Source: Paenalcaligenes sp050487225 (GTDB lineage Bacteria; Pseudomonadota; Gammaproteobacteria; Burkholderiales; Burkholderiaceae_B). Taken from it: 64,000 nucleotides of DNA. The position numbers were made by a program, and so were the translations under genes. The notes under the pieces were generated by a model. It did no database searches. It was not told the DNA's origin and worked only from the letters and a program-made list of their open reading frames with translations. Of the stretch, positions 36,209 through 45,277 are shown piece after piece (position 1 is the first letter of the stretch; each line of letters begins with the position of its first letter). The DNA lies in NCBI RefSeq assembly GCF_050487225.1, contig NZ_JBKQGY010000005.1, positions 28,991-92,990 on the forward strand, given 5' to 3'.

Positions 36209-37693
36209 TCATGCGTCACCATCAAACCAGTGGGCTCGTGCACGCATAATTAGGTTGCTAGCGTCTTCGGCATTTAGGCCAGTCATTTCGGACAGTTCGT
36301 CTGTCGCCAACTCGGCCAAATCATCCAAGGTGGTGACTTGCTTTTCAGCCAGTACAGCCACGATATCAGGAGTGATCCCTTCAATTTCCAACAGGTCTTT
36401 CTCTACTGTTTGCACCAGCTCGTCTTTGGCAATAGCCTCAGAAAGCAGCGCGTTACGAGCACGTGTACGCAACTCATTTACAGTGTCTTCATCAAAGGCA
36501 TCGATATCCAGCAGTTCTTGCAATGGCACGTACGCCACTTCTTCCAAACCGCTAAAACCTTCGTCGATCAGCACATCAGCAATGCCTTCATCTACATCCA
36601 AACGTTGCATGAACATATTTTGCAGTTCACGACGTTCTTCTTCCTGACGATTCTGGCTTTCTTCTGGTGTCATGATGTTGATTTGCCAGCCTGTTAGTTC
36701 GGAAGCCAAACGTACGTTTTGACCACGAGCACCAATAGCTTTAGGCAAGTTTTCTTCATCAACCACGACATCCATAGCATGTTTATCTTCATCGACCACG
36801 ATGGATTCCACATGCGCTGGAGCCAAAGCACCAATCACGAATTCGGCTGGGTCTTCTGCCCATAGAACGATATCAACCTGCTCACCGCCCAGTTCGTTAC
36901 GAACGGCAGTGACTCGCGACCCACGCATACCTACACATGTACCAATAGGATCAATGCGTTGATCGTAGGCAATAACGGCAATTTTAGCGCGCACACCCGC
37001 ATCACGAGCAGCTGCTTTAATTTCCAGTAAGCCTTGTTCAATCTCAGGCACTTCGTTCTCGAACAGTTCCTTGATGAAATCAGGAGCGGTACGAGACAGA
37101 ATCACCTGCTGACCACGTGCAGTGCGGTCAATTGTTTTTACCAAAGCGCGTACGCGGTCACCCATACGAATATTTTCTTTGGGGATCATTTCGCTGCGTG
37201 GCAAACGGGCTTCGATTTTACCCATCTCAATGATGGCATCGCCCTTATCAATGCGTCTAACCGTACCAGACACAATTTTTTCACCACGATCCAGGAAGTC
37301 ATTCAACACCTGTTCGCGCTCTGCATCACGTATACGCTGCAAAATAGCCTGTTTAGCGGCTTGTGCACCGATACGTCCAAATTCTATAGGCTCCAAGGCC
37401 TCTTCAATGTAGTCGCCAATTTGCACATCAGGCACGATTTCAATCGCATCGCTGTACATTTCTTGACGATCAGGCTCTTGCAGGCCAGCCTCATCAGGCA
37501 CCACTAACCAACGTCTGAAGCCTTCGTGCTCGCCCGTTACGCGATCAACCGCTACCCGTATGTCGGCATCGTCGTCGAAGCGTTTTTTCATTGCAGACGC
37601 TAACGCACCTTCTAGGGCGCCAAACACCACATCCGCTTCTACACCTTTTTCACGCGCCAGCGCATCAACTAGCAAAAGAATTTCGCGACTCAT
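36209..37693 (-). CDS. nusA: Transcription termination/antitermination factor NusA
   Basis: A 494-residue full-length proteobacterial NusA. The N-terminal RNAP-binding domain MSREILLLVDALAREKGV is followed by S1 (GEKIVSGTVRRIDKGDAII), KH1/KH2 (GTCVGMRGSRVTAVRNELGG) and two acidic C-terminal repeats with helix-hairpin-helix character (DIVAVLAEKQVTTLDDLAEL). It modulates pausing, termination and antitermination. It overlaps rimP by ATGA. A terminator-like hairpin sits before rimP, a possible point of NusA-dependent self-control. Confidence 0.97.
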   Translation of the reverse strand: MSREILLLVDALAREKGVEADVVFGALEGALASAMKKRFDDDADIRVAVDRVTGEHEGFRRWLVVPDEAGLQEPDRQEMYSDAIEIVPDVQIGDYIEEALEPIEFGRIGAQAAKQAILQRIRDAEREQVLNDFLDRGEKIVSGTVRRIDKGDAIIEMGKIEARLPRSEMIPKENIRMGDRVRALVKTIDRTARGQQVILSRTAPDFIKELFENEVPEIEQGLLEIKAAARDAGVRAKIAVIAYDQRIDPIGTCVGMRGSRVTAVRNELGGEQVDIVLWAEDPAEFVIGALAPAHVESIVVDEDKHAMDVVVDEENLPKAIGARGQNVRLASELTGWQINIMTPEESQNRQEEERRELQNMFMQRLDVDEGIADVLIDEGFSGLEEVAYVPLQELLDIDAFDEDTVNELRTRARNALLSEAIAKDELVQTVEKDLLEIEGITPDIVAVLAEKQVTTLDDLAELATDELSEMTGLNAEDASNLIMRARAHWFDGDA

Positions 37694-38181
37694 CGCTTTC
37701 TACCCTTGAAATCAAGAACGGGATCCAATTTGGCACGATCCACTTCGTCAAATGTGAAAGTCAGGTCTCTGACATCGCCAGAGGCTTGCTCTAGTTCCAA
37801 CACGAATTTGGTGTCGGCGTCCACATTATCCACAGTGACGTCATCAGGGCTGATCAACACACCCTTAAACACTTTCTGGTTATCCACCGCCTCGTAAAAG
37901 CGCAGTTCTACCCTAGCACCGGCAAAGCGTACAAAGTCGCGCAATGTTCGCAGCGGACGATCTATACCAGGAGAACTCACTTCCAGACGACCGTAATCGA
38001 CGTTTTCTACTTCAAAAACGCGCGACAGCTGTTTGGACACCCATTCACAATGGTCAATGCTCACCCCTTCCGGGTGATCAATCACGACACGCAACACGCC
38101 CAGCGGCGCGCGCTCTACATCGATCAACTCGATGTCGCTGCCTAGCAAGGCTTCCTGTGTTAAAGCGAAAATATCTGCCAT
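37690..38181 (-). CDS. rimP: Ribosome maturation factor RimP
   Basis: About 163 residues: ALLGSDIELIDVERAPLG, VVIDHPEGVSIDHCEWVSKQ and the motif EVSSPGIDRPLRTLRDF. RimP helps S12 join the 30S subunit. The frame opens three codons earlier at TTG 38190, which sits in the T-run of the upstream hairpin. ATG 38181 is preferred. First gene of rimP-nusA-infB-rbfA-truB-typA. Confidence 0.94.
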   Translation of the reverse strand: MADIFALTQEALLGSDIELIDVERAPLGVLRVVIDHPEGVSIDHCEWVSKQLSRVFEVENVDYGRLEVSSPGIDRPLRTLRDFVRFAGARVELRFYEAVDNQKVFKGVLISPDDVTVDNVDADTKFVLELEQASGDVRDLTFTFDEVDRAKLDPVLDFKGRKR

Positions 38182-38188
38182 AAAATCC

Positions 38189-38215
38189 AAAAAAAATGGG
38201 CTGACTGCCAGCCCA
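38189..38215 (-). terminator. Terminator-like hairpin just upstream of rimP
   Basis: On the minus strand TGGGCT (38215-38210) and AGCCCA (38202-38197) pair over a seven-base loop, followed by eight T, ending eight bases before the rimP ATG. It may end rluB transcription from 190 bases upstream or act as an attenuator for the nusA operon. Confidence 0.75.
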
Positions 38216-38406
38216 CTGCTACCTTAAAAGCTTAGATCCGGTAAGTATCTGACATTACATACAATAATGATGATACCGTGCCAAGCTTTACATTTTAACA
38301 GAATTCGAGAAAAAATCCTGCCACATCCAGCGCTTAGCCCAGAAATAAAGCTATAGCCATACAGAAGCTGGACTACACCTACTTCGTAGCCCAGCCCTGT
38401 GGTGCA

Positions 38407-40125
38407 TTAACGACGGTTAGTTCCTATGCGCGCCAAGCGTGACTCGTGCGCATTAGAAGAGCGTGGTTGCCAATCATCACCTGAACGACCACTCGTACGC
38501 GCGCCGCGAGCTGGAGCTCGTTTAGCCGCCGCACGTGGCGCTTGTTGACGTTCTTCCGTACCACGCTGCTCTGCACTGCGACGTCGTCGATTTGCCGGAG
38601 CCGCCTGAGGATCACGTTGATCACGGCTAGCCTGCCCTGCATTTCCACGTTGTGGCTGGCCACGACCGCCTGTGCGGCGACCTCCTCGGCCAGCCTCAGG
38701 ATGACCATTAGCCAAACCACCACTGATCAACATACCGGTAGTAGCCGTTGGATCCACATAGCCACCGCTCTCGCCCGTACGCAGACGACCACGTCTATTA
38801 GTACGCGCACCGTTAGTACCGTTTTGCTCCATAGTACCAAACCCGGGAGGCAAAGCACTGTCATGGCTCAGCGGCTGACTATGACGACGAGCGCCACGGC
38901 GACCACCGCCCGCGCTTTCAGTTTCACCTGTATCACGCCACAACCCTACACGCAGCATCAATGCCGCAACCATATCCGCGTTTAGCTCTTCCCAACGACC
39001 GCGTCGCAGGTTACGTGGCAGCACCACTTCACCAAAGCGTGTTCGGATCAGACGACTCACCACCACACCAGCCGCCTCAAACATGCGACGCACTTCGCGA
39101 TTACGCCCCTCATGCAAGGTCACACGGTACCAGCGGTTGCTACCTTCACCACCGATGAATTCCAACTCACCAAATTTGGCCTCACCGTCTTCCAGCTGAA
39201 TACCAGTGGTCAGACGTTTAGCTTGATCATCCGCCAACTCACCCAATACGCGCACAGCGTATTCGCGCTCAGCGCCATAACGGGGGTGCATCATTTTGTT
39301 CGCTAAGTCGCCAGATGTCGTGAAGATCAACAGACCTTCCGTATTCAAATCTAGCCTGCCAATGGATAGCCATTTGCCCACGCGTACCTTAGGCAAGCGT
39401 GCAAAGACAGTTTCGCGACCCTCTGGGTCGTCGTGTGTCACGATTTCGCCCACAGGTTTGTGGTACAGAATCACACGAGGCGGCTTATTAGCATGAGGAC
39501 GCGCAATCAGACGACCATTCACACGAACTTTATCGTCTTGACCTACGCGTTGACCTATATGAGCAGGCTCACCGTTTACCGAAACGCGACCCGCCACAAT
39601 CAACTCTTCCATTTCACGACGCGAACCCACACCGGCATCCGCCAGTACTTTATGCAACTTGGGTTGTATCGCTTCGCTAGTCAGGTAACGCCCCAAGCGC
39701 TGGGACATTCTGGCTGTTTTATCCAAGTAGGAGAGTGCGTGATCCGCTTCTTGATCATCTTCTGCGCTCATCTGTACTACTGGTTCTTGCTCGTCCTGCA
39801 CAGACGCCGCAGCCTTGGGAGTGCGTGTGCTGGTTTTTCGAGCGCGAGGCGCACGCGGTGCGCGCGGCTGATCCGCATTCGCAGCACCAGCAACCGGCTT
39901 ACGTCTACCTTTGGCTACAGGTTTTTGCTCTGCAGTTTCTTCCTTAACATCCTGGGTGGAGGAAGAGTCATCACGGGTACGTGCACCAGCTTCGGCCGCA
40001 TCACCTCGACGACGACGAAACGGCGTGCGCAGCTTACGCCCTTTGCCGCGCGAAGCTGATGCCGTAGAAGAGGACTCAGCCGCTTCTGCGCTACGCTCAG
40101 GCGCTTGTTCAATATTTTCCGTCAT
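38407..40125 (-). CDS. rluB: 23S rRNA pseudouridine(2605) synthase RluB
   Basis: A 572-residue protein with a normal RsuA/RluB core in the middle. The S4 domain is KLHKVLADAGVGSRREMEEL (about 155-175) and the catalytic motif GRLDLNTEGLLIFT (256-269). Later comes HEGRNREVRRMFEAAGV. Both flanks are long and disordered: residues 1-150 are rich in Ala, Arg and Glu, and residues 405-572 are rich in Arg, Gly, Gln and Asn with RG/RGG-like patches. Such tails are common in Burkholderiales homologues and probably bind RNA (inference). Confidence 0.92.
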   Translation of the reverse strand: MTENIEQAPERSAEAAESSSTASASRGKGRKLRTPFRRRRGDAAEAGARTRDDSSSTQDVKEETAEQKPVAKGRRKPVAGAANADQPRAPRAPRARKTSTRTPKAAASVQDEQEPVVQMSAEDDQEADHALSYLDKTARMSQRLGRYLTSEAIQPKLHKVLADAGVGSRREMEELIVAGRVSVNGEPAHIGQRVGQDDKVRVNGRLIARPHANKPPRVILYHKPVGEIVTHDDPEGRETVFARLPKVRVGKWLSIGRLDLNTEGLLIFTTSGDLANKMMHPRYGAEREYAVRVLGELADDQAKRLTTGIQLEDGEAKFGELEFIGGEGSNRWYRVTLHEGRNREVRRMFEAAGVVVSRLIRTRFGEVVLPRNLRRGRWEELNADMVAALMLRVGLWRDTGETESAGGGRRGARRHSQPLSHDSALPPGFGTMEQNGTNGARTNRRGRLRTGESGGYVDPTATTGMLISGGLANGHPEAGRGGRRTGGRGQPQRGNAGQASRDQRDPQAAPANRRRRSAEQRGTEERQQAPRAAAKRAPARGARTSGRSGDDWQPRSSNAHESRLARIGTNRR

Positions 40126-40184
40126 TGATTAAAAGACTCCAATTTTTCTCATTCATTATGCTTTGATGATAAGTGTTAAAAGTT

Positions 40185-40805
40185 TCACTTCTCATCGCTT
40201 TCTTCATGTTCCGTAGTGTCGGGCTCATGCAACGTCCCTTGCTGTGTGCTATCTAGCTCCACAAGCTGTTGCATAAACACATCCTGCACCTGCTCTTCAT
40301 CCAAAGAAGGCAAGTCCTGTAAAGAACGTAAACCTAAATCATCCAGAAATTGTCGCGTTGTACCTAACAACGCAGGACGGCCTGGTGCATCTCTGTAGCC
40401 CAGAACCTCGATCCAACCCCGATCTTCCAACGTACGTACAATCTGAGTAGAAACACCCACGCCGCGTATATCTTCGATATCACCACGAGTAACAGGCTGA
40501 CGCCACGCAATGATGGCCAGTGTTTCCAACACCGCACGTGAGTATTTGGGCGGACGGTCCGGATTAAGTCGCGCCAGATAAGGCTGCATTTCAGGCCGGC
40601 TTTGAAAACGCCAGCCGCTGGATAGGGATACCAGCTCAAGCCCTCTATCATTCCAATCCAGCTGCAACATTGCTAGATGGTGACGCATTTGATCGGCGGA
40701 AATTTCATGCACACCGAACAACTGCCGTAATTGTGACAGATTCAGCGGCTCTTCTGTACATAATAATGCCGCTTCCAACACTTTTAAAATCTCATTATCT
40801 GTCAT
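40185..40805 (-). CDS. scpB: Chromosome segregation/condensation protein ScpB
   Basis: About 206 residues with two winged-helix domains. Family segments are LLCTEEPLNLSQLRQLF, KYSRAVLETLAIIAWRQPVT and RGDIEDIRGVGVSTQIVRTL. The C-terminus is acidic. It joins ScpA and SMC in condensin. A GTG six codons upstream (40823) is an alternative start. It is upstream of rluB on the same strand (59 bases) and divergent from the initiator tRNA. Confidence 0.93.
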   Translation of the reverse strand: MTDNEILKVLEAALLCTEEPLNLSQLRQLFGVHEISADQMRHHLAMLQLDWNDRGLELVSLSSGWRFQSRPEMQPYLARLNPDRPPKYSRAVLETLAIIAWRQPVTRGDIEDIRGVGVSTQIVRTLEDRGWIEVLGYRDAPGRPALLGTTRQFLDDLGLRSLQDLPSLDEEQVQDVFMQQLVELDSTQQGTLHEPDTTEHEESDEK

Positions 40806-40830
40806 ACCTAGTCTATTTTCCACATGAAGC

Positions 40831-40859
40831 TTGCTTTTTTGAAACAGTCAGGTTACTAT
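40831..40859 (+). promoter_or_regulatory. Promoter of the initiator tRNA gene
   Basis: TTGCTT (40831-40836), a 17-base spacer and TACTAT (40854-40859) lie 11 bases before the mature tRNA 5' end. The -35 overlaps the scpB leader on the other strand. Confidence 0.7.
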
Positions 40860-40870
40860 TATTTTTCTGA

Positions 40871-40947
<77 letters not shown>

Positions 40948-40957
40948 AATTCCGAAA

Positions 40958-40987
40958 GGGCTGATTTCTTAGAAATCAGCCCTTTTT
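40958..40987 (+). terminator. Intrinsic terminator of the initiator tRNA
   Basis: GGGCTGATTTC (40958-40968) and GAAATCAGCCC (40972-40982) pair perfectly over a TTA loop, followed by T5. Confidence 0.93.
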
Positions 40988-40989
40988 CT

Positions 40990-41235
40990 TTGCCTATTTC
41001 ATTTGCACGCAAAATAAAGGCGCAACCCGCCCCTTGTTCCAGCACACAGCAATTGAACACGAAAGCATTTTGCGTTTTCATCTTTAGTACACATGCTTAG
41101 CTCGCACAACAACGATGCGACTAAACCAGTTTGGCTATAAGAAAAAGAAAGGAAGGTATGGGGCTTGCTGCGGTGTAGTCGGCTACTGCACTCACCGCGC
41201 TGGCACGCTTTGTGCCTGATTGCCCTGTTTCTATT
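40990..41235. other. Non-coding gap between tRNA-fMet and the phaR terminator
   Basis: No supported gene. The stretch has a GCGGTG...CACCGC inverted repeat (about 41171-41199) followed by the terminator at 41236-41265 on the plus strand, and a TATAAG near 41135. A short untranslated RNA is possible but no good -35 was found. Confidence 0.3.
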
Positions 41236-41265
41236 AAAACTAGTGGGCAGCTTCCCACTAGTTTT
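41236..41265. terminator. Intrinsic terminator downstream of phaR
   Basis: AAAACTAGTGGG (41236-41247) and CCCACTAGTTTT (41254-41265) form a perfect 12-bp stem with a six-base loop. It lies about 40 bases beyond the phaR stop and can work in both directions. Confidence 0.88.
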
Positions 41266-41305
41266 GTCATTACATCATCAGAATCGCGCTTTACGCAAGA
41301 CCGTT

Positions 41306-41878
41306 TTACTCTTTAGGTTTATGTGTTTTCTCTTTTGTAGGCGATGCAAAAGGGAAAGCCGAAAACAACCCGTACACCTGATCCTGCATCTGATCTTGCA
41401 CTTGCGTGAACATTTTCTGGCTTTGCTCAGCGTAAGAGTTCATCATTTTTTGGATCATAGGCGTTTGCACTGTCATAAACTGCGCCCATGCCTCAGGCCC
41501 TACCGGCTTGCCATACACATGCTTAGATTGCGCCAGCAAGCGCTCTTGAATCTCGATGAAAGCTTGAATGTTTTGCTCTAGATAACTGCCCATCACACCT
41601 TGCATGGCACTGCCATAAAAACGAATGATGTTGGACAGTACCTCTGCTGAAAACATAGGCACATTCGCACTCTCTTCTTCCAAGATGATCTGCAACAGAA
41701 TACTGCGCGTAATATCGTCATTGGTTTTAGCGTCTACCACGGCAAAACTCTCATTTGCCATCACCAACTGCTTCACATCAACCAGCGTGATATACGAACT
41801 GGTGCATGTGTCGTAAAGACGCCTATTGGGATATTTCTTAATCAATCTTACAGTTTCTGCTGCAGACTCTTGTGTCAT
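41306..41878 (-). CDS. phaR: Polyhydroxyalkanoate synthesis repressor PhaR
   Basis: A 190-residue PhaR. The N-terminal DNA/PHB-binding domain RLIKKYPNRRLYDTCTSSYI followed by TLVDVKQLV is diagnostic. A helical PHB-accumulation region (AMQGVMGSYLEQNIQAFIEI) and a C-terminal Gln/Met-rich helix follow. PhaR represses phasin and its own gene until PHB granules titrate it away. Third gene of phaC-phaB-phaR. Confidence 0.95.
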   Translation of the reverse strand: MTQESAAETVRLIKKYPNRRLYDTCTSSYITLVDVKQLVMANESFAVVDAKTNDDITRSILLQIILEEESANVPMFSAEVLSNIIRFYGSAMQGVMGSYLEQNIQAFIEIQERLLAQSKHVYGKPVGPEAWAQFMTVQTPMIQKMMNSYAEQSQKMFTQVQDQMQDQVYGLFSAFPFASPTKEKTHKPKE

Positions 41879-41910
41879 AGACTACCTTTTCATTCTAAAA
41901 ATACGGCACA

Positions 41911-42648
41911 TCAGCCCATATGCAAACCACCGTTGACCGAGAAGTCAGCGCCGGTAGAAAAACCTGAATCATCAGAGGCTAACCACGCCACGATAGAGGC
42001 AATTTCATCAGGCTCACCCAGTCTACGCACAGGAATGGTGGCGACGATTTTCTCCAGCACATCAGGACGAATGGCTCGCACCATGTCTGTACCAATATAA
42101 CCCGGAGAAACGGTATTGACTGTTACCCCTTTGCTAGCAACCTCTTGCGCCAGCGCCATTGTAAAGCCATGAATACCTGCTTTGGCTGTAGAGTAGTTGG
42201 TTTGCCCGAACTGACCACGCTGCCCATTAACCGAACTGATGTTAATGATGCGCCCCCAGTTGTTCGCCAACATGGGCTCCAACACCTGCTTTGTAACGTT
42301 AAACAAGCTATTTAGGTTGGTGTCTATCACAGAACGCCATTCCTCTAGGCTCATTTTACGGAACTGCCCATCGCGCGTAATCCCGGCGTTATTTACCAGC
42401 ACAGCAACATCACCATGCTCACTACGCACTTTTTCAAACGCCTCTACGGTAGAGTCCCAGTCGGACACGTTCCCAGCAGACGCATAAAACTCAAACCCTA
42501 GTTGGCGCTGCTCATCCAACCATTTTTGCGCATCACGGTTTGGCCCACACCCTGCTACGACTTTAAAACCTTCACGCGCTAAGCGCTGACAAATTGCTGT
42601 ACCGATACCACCCATGCCCCCGGTCACATATGCTAATTTTCCAGACAT
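41911..42648 (-). CDS. phaB: Acetoacetyl-CoA reductase (NADPH)
   Basis: About 245 residues of the SDR family. VTGGMGGIGTAICQRL is the cofactor motif, NNAGITRDGQFRKM is typical of PhaB, and YSTAKAGIHGFTMALAQE holds the catalytic Tyr/Lys. The C-terminus ends with the common SVNGGLHMG. The frame opens eight codons earlier, but ATG 42648 has a strong AAGGAG site. It makes (R)-3-hydroxybutyryl-CoA for PhaC. Confidence 0.95.
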   Translation of the reverse strand: MSGKLAYVTGGMGGIGTAICQRLAREGFKVVAGCGPNRDAQKWLDEQRQLGFEFYASAGNVSDWDSTVEAFEKVRSEHGDVAVLVNNAGITRDGQFRKMSLEEWRSVIDTNLNSLFNVTKQVLEPMLANNWGRIINISSVNGQRGQFGQTNYSTAKAGIHGFTMALAQEVASKGVTVNTVSPGYIGTDMVRAIRPDVLEKIVATIPVRRLGEPDEIASIVAWLASDDSGFSTGADFSVNGGLHMG

Positions 42649-42729
42649 ACACTTTCTCCTTGTAGTCCTCACTCATACAACAACACGAGTTGGCCTGTGC
42701 TGCACCAACGTTCTTTTTTTATCTAGCGG

Positions 42730-44352
42730 TTACGCCCTAACACGCACGTAGCTACCCGGCGCAGCACCCAACGATGGGTAATGCGCATTGCCCGTGTTTT
42801 TAGGCGCAGGCACATCGGCCCCGCTATGCATTTGCAACCACTGCATCCAGTCACCCCACCAACTACCGGGCAACTGCTGAGCCTGCTCAAACCACTGCTC
42901 AGAATCCAGACCTTTATCTAAACCGCCTGGTTGTACTTGCGTCCAATAATGACGCTTTTGATCTGCAGGAGGATTAATCACCCCTGCTATATGTCCTGAC
43001 GCCCCCAACACGAAACGCACATCGCCTTGCAACAACTGCGCACTACGGTAAGCACTGTGCCATGGCACGATATGGTCGTCTTTGGAACCATACACATAGG
43101 TAGGCATCGACAATGTGTTCAATGTCAATGTATGACCATTAATACCTACGCCTTCTGGTTTCTTTAGGTTATTTTCCAGATATGTATTGCGGAAGTACCA
43201 CGTAAAGAATGGCCCGGGCAAATTAGTGCCATCCGCATTCCAATACAGCAAGTCAAAGGCAGGCGGTGTTTTACCTTTTAAATAATTGTCGGTTACGTAA
43301 TTCCAGACCAACTCTGCCGGACGCAAGAAGGCAAACGTAGTGGCCAACTCATTCGCTGCCAGCAATCCACCAGAACCTATTTGCCATTCCCTAAAACACG
43401 CCAAGGCCTCATCCACAAAGACCTGCAAAGCGCCTACGTCTTCGAAATCCAGCATAGTAGTGAGCAGTGTTAACGCATTCACAGGATGCTCACCCTGCGC
43501 TGCAGCCATGCTCAAGGCTGAACTTAATAACGTGCCGCCCACACAAAAGCCCAGCGCATTGATTTTGGACTGCTGCGTGATATCGCGCACCACATCAATG
43601 GCCTGTAACACGCCACTGTCTAGGTAATCGCCCCATGTTGCAGTGGCAATAGAGTCTTGATCATCTGCTAACGGGTTACGCCACGACATCAAAAAGACTT
43701 GATAGCCCTGCTCTACCGCATGCTTCACAAAGGAATTACGAGGCTGTAAATCTAAAATATAGTATTTGTTGATACACGGTGGCACGACCAATAACGGGGT
43801 AGCCTTAACCGTGGCTGTAGCAGGGCGATAATGCAGCAACTCAAACAAGGCATTGCGATACACCACATCACCCGCAGTAGTAGCTAGGTTCTCGCCAAGC
43901 TGAAACTGACTTTCATCGGTTTGGCTGAGCCTACCTTTTTGCAAATCTTCCCAGAAGTTCTTGGCGCCCGCCATCAAGCTTGCTCCTTGTGAGAACAACA
44001 AGTCTTGCTGTACGTCTGGATTCGTTGCCAAGAAGTTCGCGGGGGAAATAGCTTCTATCCATTGCATCAGCGCAAAGGAGAGCCGTTGCTGCTGCTCAAC
44101 CCCTATAGAGGCTTGGTCTGCCAGTTTTTGTAGCGTGTCGGCGTAGAGCTCCCATACATGGGCAGCCATCAACGATTGGGGATGCGATTGCCACGCACCA
44201 CTTTTGAAGCGGCGGCTTTTTGGGGTTCCCAAAGCCGCTTGCGCAGCGGCCTCTTGCAACGCCTGCCAGCGCTGTTCGAAGTCGGCACGAATAGCCTGTA
44301 AATCATCAGAGTCGATGAAAAAAGAAAGAGGGTGTACAGCAGCCTCAGCCAT
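42730..44352 (-). CDS. phaC: Class I polyhydroxyalkanoate synthase
   Basis: A 540-residue PhaC, somewhat shorter than the 589-residue Cupriavidus enzyme. The lipase-like box GFCVGG holds catalytic Cys270. The aspartate is in YGSKDDHIVPW and the histidine in GASGHIAGVINPP. PPCINKYYILDL and FLMSWRNP are family markers. It polymerises (R)-3-hydroxybutyryl-CoA at granule surfaces. First of phaCBR. The beta-ketothiolase phaA is not in the cluster. Confidence 0.96.
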   Translation of the reverse strand: MAEAAVHPLSFFIDSDDLQAIRADFEQRWQALQEAAAQAALGTPKSRRFKSGAWQSHPQSLMAAHVWELYADTLQKLADQASIGVEQQQRLSFALMQWIEAISPANFLATNPDVQQDLLFSQGASLMAGAKNFWEDLQKGRLSQTDESQFQLGENLATTAGDVVYRNALFELLHYRPATATVKATPLLVVPPCINKYYILDLQPRNSFVKHAVEQGYQVFLMSWRNPLADDQDSIATATWGDYLDSGVLQAIDVVRDITQQSKINALGFCVGGTLLSSALSMAAAQGEHPVNALTLLTTMLDFEDVGALQVFVDEALACFREWQIGSGGLLAANELATTFAFLRPAELVWNYVTDNYLKGKTPPAFDLLYWNADGTNLPGPFFTWYFRNTYLENNLKKPEGVGINGHTLTLNTLSMPTYVYGSKDDHIVPWHSAYRSAQLLQGDVRFVLGASGHIAGVINPPADQKRHYWTQVQPGGLDKGLDSEQWFEQAQQLPGSWWGDWMQWLQMHSGADVPAPKNTGNAHYPSLGAAPGSYVRVRA

Positions 44353-44503
44353 CGTAATTTGTCTCCCTGTTGCTAAAGCTATCTATGAGCTTTTATTGAA
44401 CGGTCCAACAACTAATCACAGGCAGCAAGCTTGCATGACAAGAAACGCGCAACGCCTTTCACTTGCCGCCACACCTACACTTTGTAACATCCAGAATAAA
44501 CAA

Positions 44504-45277
44504 CTAGGCTTGGCTTTGCAACCACGCTACTGTCACGAGCCGCCCAGTGGATGCCTGACGCCTATAAGAGTAATAGCGGTCAGCACGCTCGTAGCTGCAC
44601 TCACCACTTAAGGCTACAGAAATATTGCCATCGCAATGCTGATGCAAACGGTAGCGCGCAATGCCCGGTAAGTCGGCAAAGTATTTACCAGCAGTCCCTG
44701 CTGGCACGAAATACATGCCGTAGTGAGCATCGTTAGCTAGAAATGCCTCACGTACCTCTGCCCCTACCTCAAAGTGTTGCTGGCTGATTGCCGGCCCCAC
44801 CCATGCGTACAACGGACCCGTAGTAGCGGTTTTAGACCACATTTGATCTACCATGCGCTCTAACACTCCCGATGCCAGCCCTCGCCATCCAGCGTGTGCG
44901 GCTCCCAGTACGCCTCCTAAGGGATCATACACCACTACAGGCAGACAATCCGCCGTCATGATCGCTAAAACCTTATTGGCTTGCGTCGTAATAGCGGCAT
45001 CCGCTTGCGGCGTTTCAGTACCTGAGGGTACATACGCATCCGCATCCAAGACACCCGTGCCATGCACTTGCTGCAACCATACCGGCTCACTAGGCACACT
45101 TTGTCTCAGCAATGCACGGTTGGCCGCCACATCAGCAGCAGCATCTGAGCAATGCGCCCCCAGATTCAGTCCATCCCAGTCGCCCTGACTATAGCCGGGA
45201 TAACGCAAACTGCTGAAATAAGAACAACCGGCCCATGTAGGGCCGGTAATCGTAGATATCTTTAAGGGATTTTCCAT
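44504..45277 (-). CDS. pgeF: Peptidoglycan editing factor PgeF (YfiH/laccase domain)
   Basis: A 257-residue DUF152 protein. Metal-site residues are visible in WLQQVHGTGV (His), TADCLPVVVYDP (Cys) and GAAHAGWRGLASGV (His). PgeF removes misincorporated amino acids from peptidoglycan precursors; older names call it polyphenol oxidase. Its start overlaps the rluD end by 16 bases, and rluD-pgeF-clpB is a familiar order. Confidence 0.93.
   Translation of the reverse strand: MENPLKISTITGPTWAGCSYFSSLRYPGYSQGDWDGLNLGAHCSDAAADVAANRALLRQSVPSEPVWLQQVHGTGVLDADAYVPSGTETPQADAAITTQANKVLAIMTADCLPVVVYDPLGGVLGAAHAGWRGLASGVLERMVDQMWSKTATTGPLYAWVGPAISQQHFEVGAEVREAFLANDAHYGMYFVPAGTAGKYFADLPGIARYRLHQHCDGNISVALSGECSYERADRYYSYRRQASTGRLVTVAWLQSQA

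Noticed and set aside
42650..42672. Longer phaB start giving an N-terminal MRTTRRKC
   Set aside because: The strong AAGGAG site is positioned for ATG 42648, and the shorter protein begins as other PhaB enzymes do.
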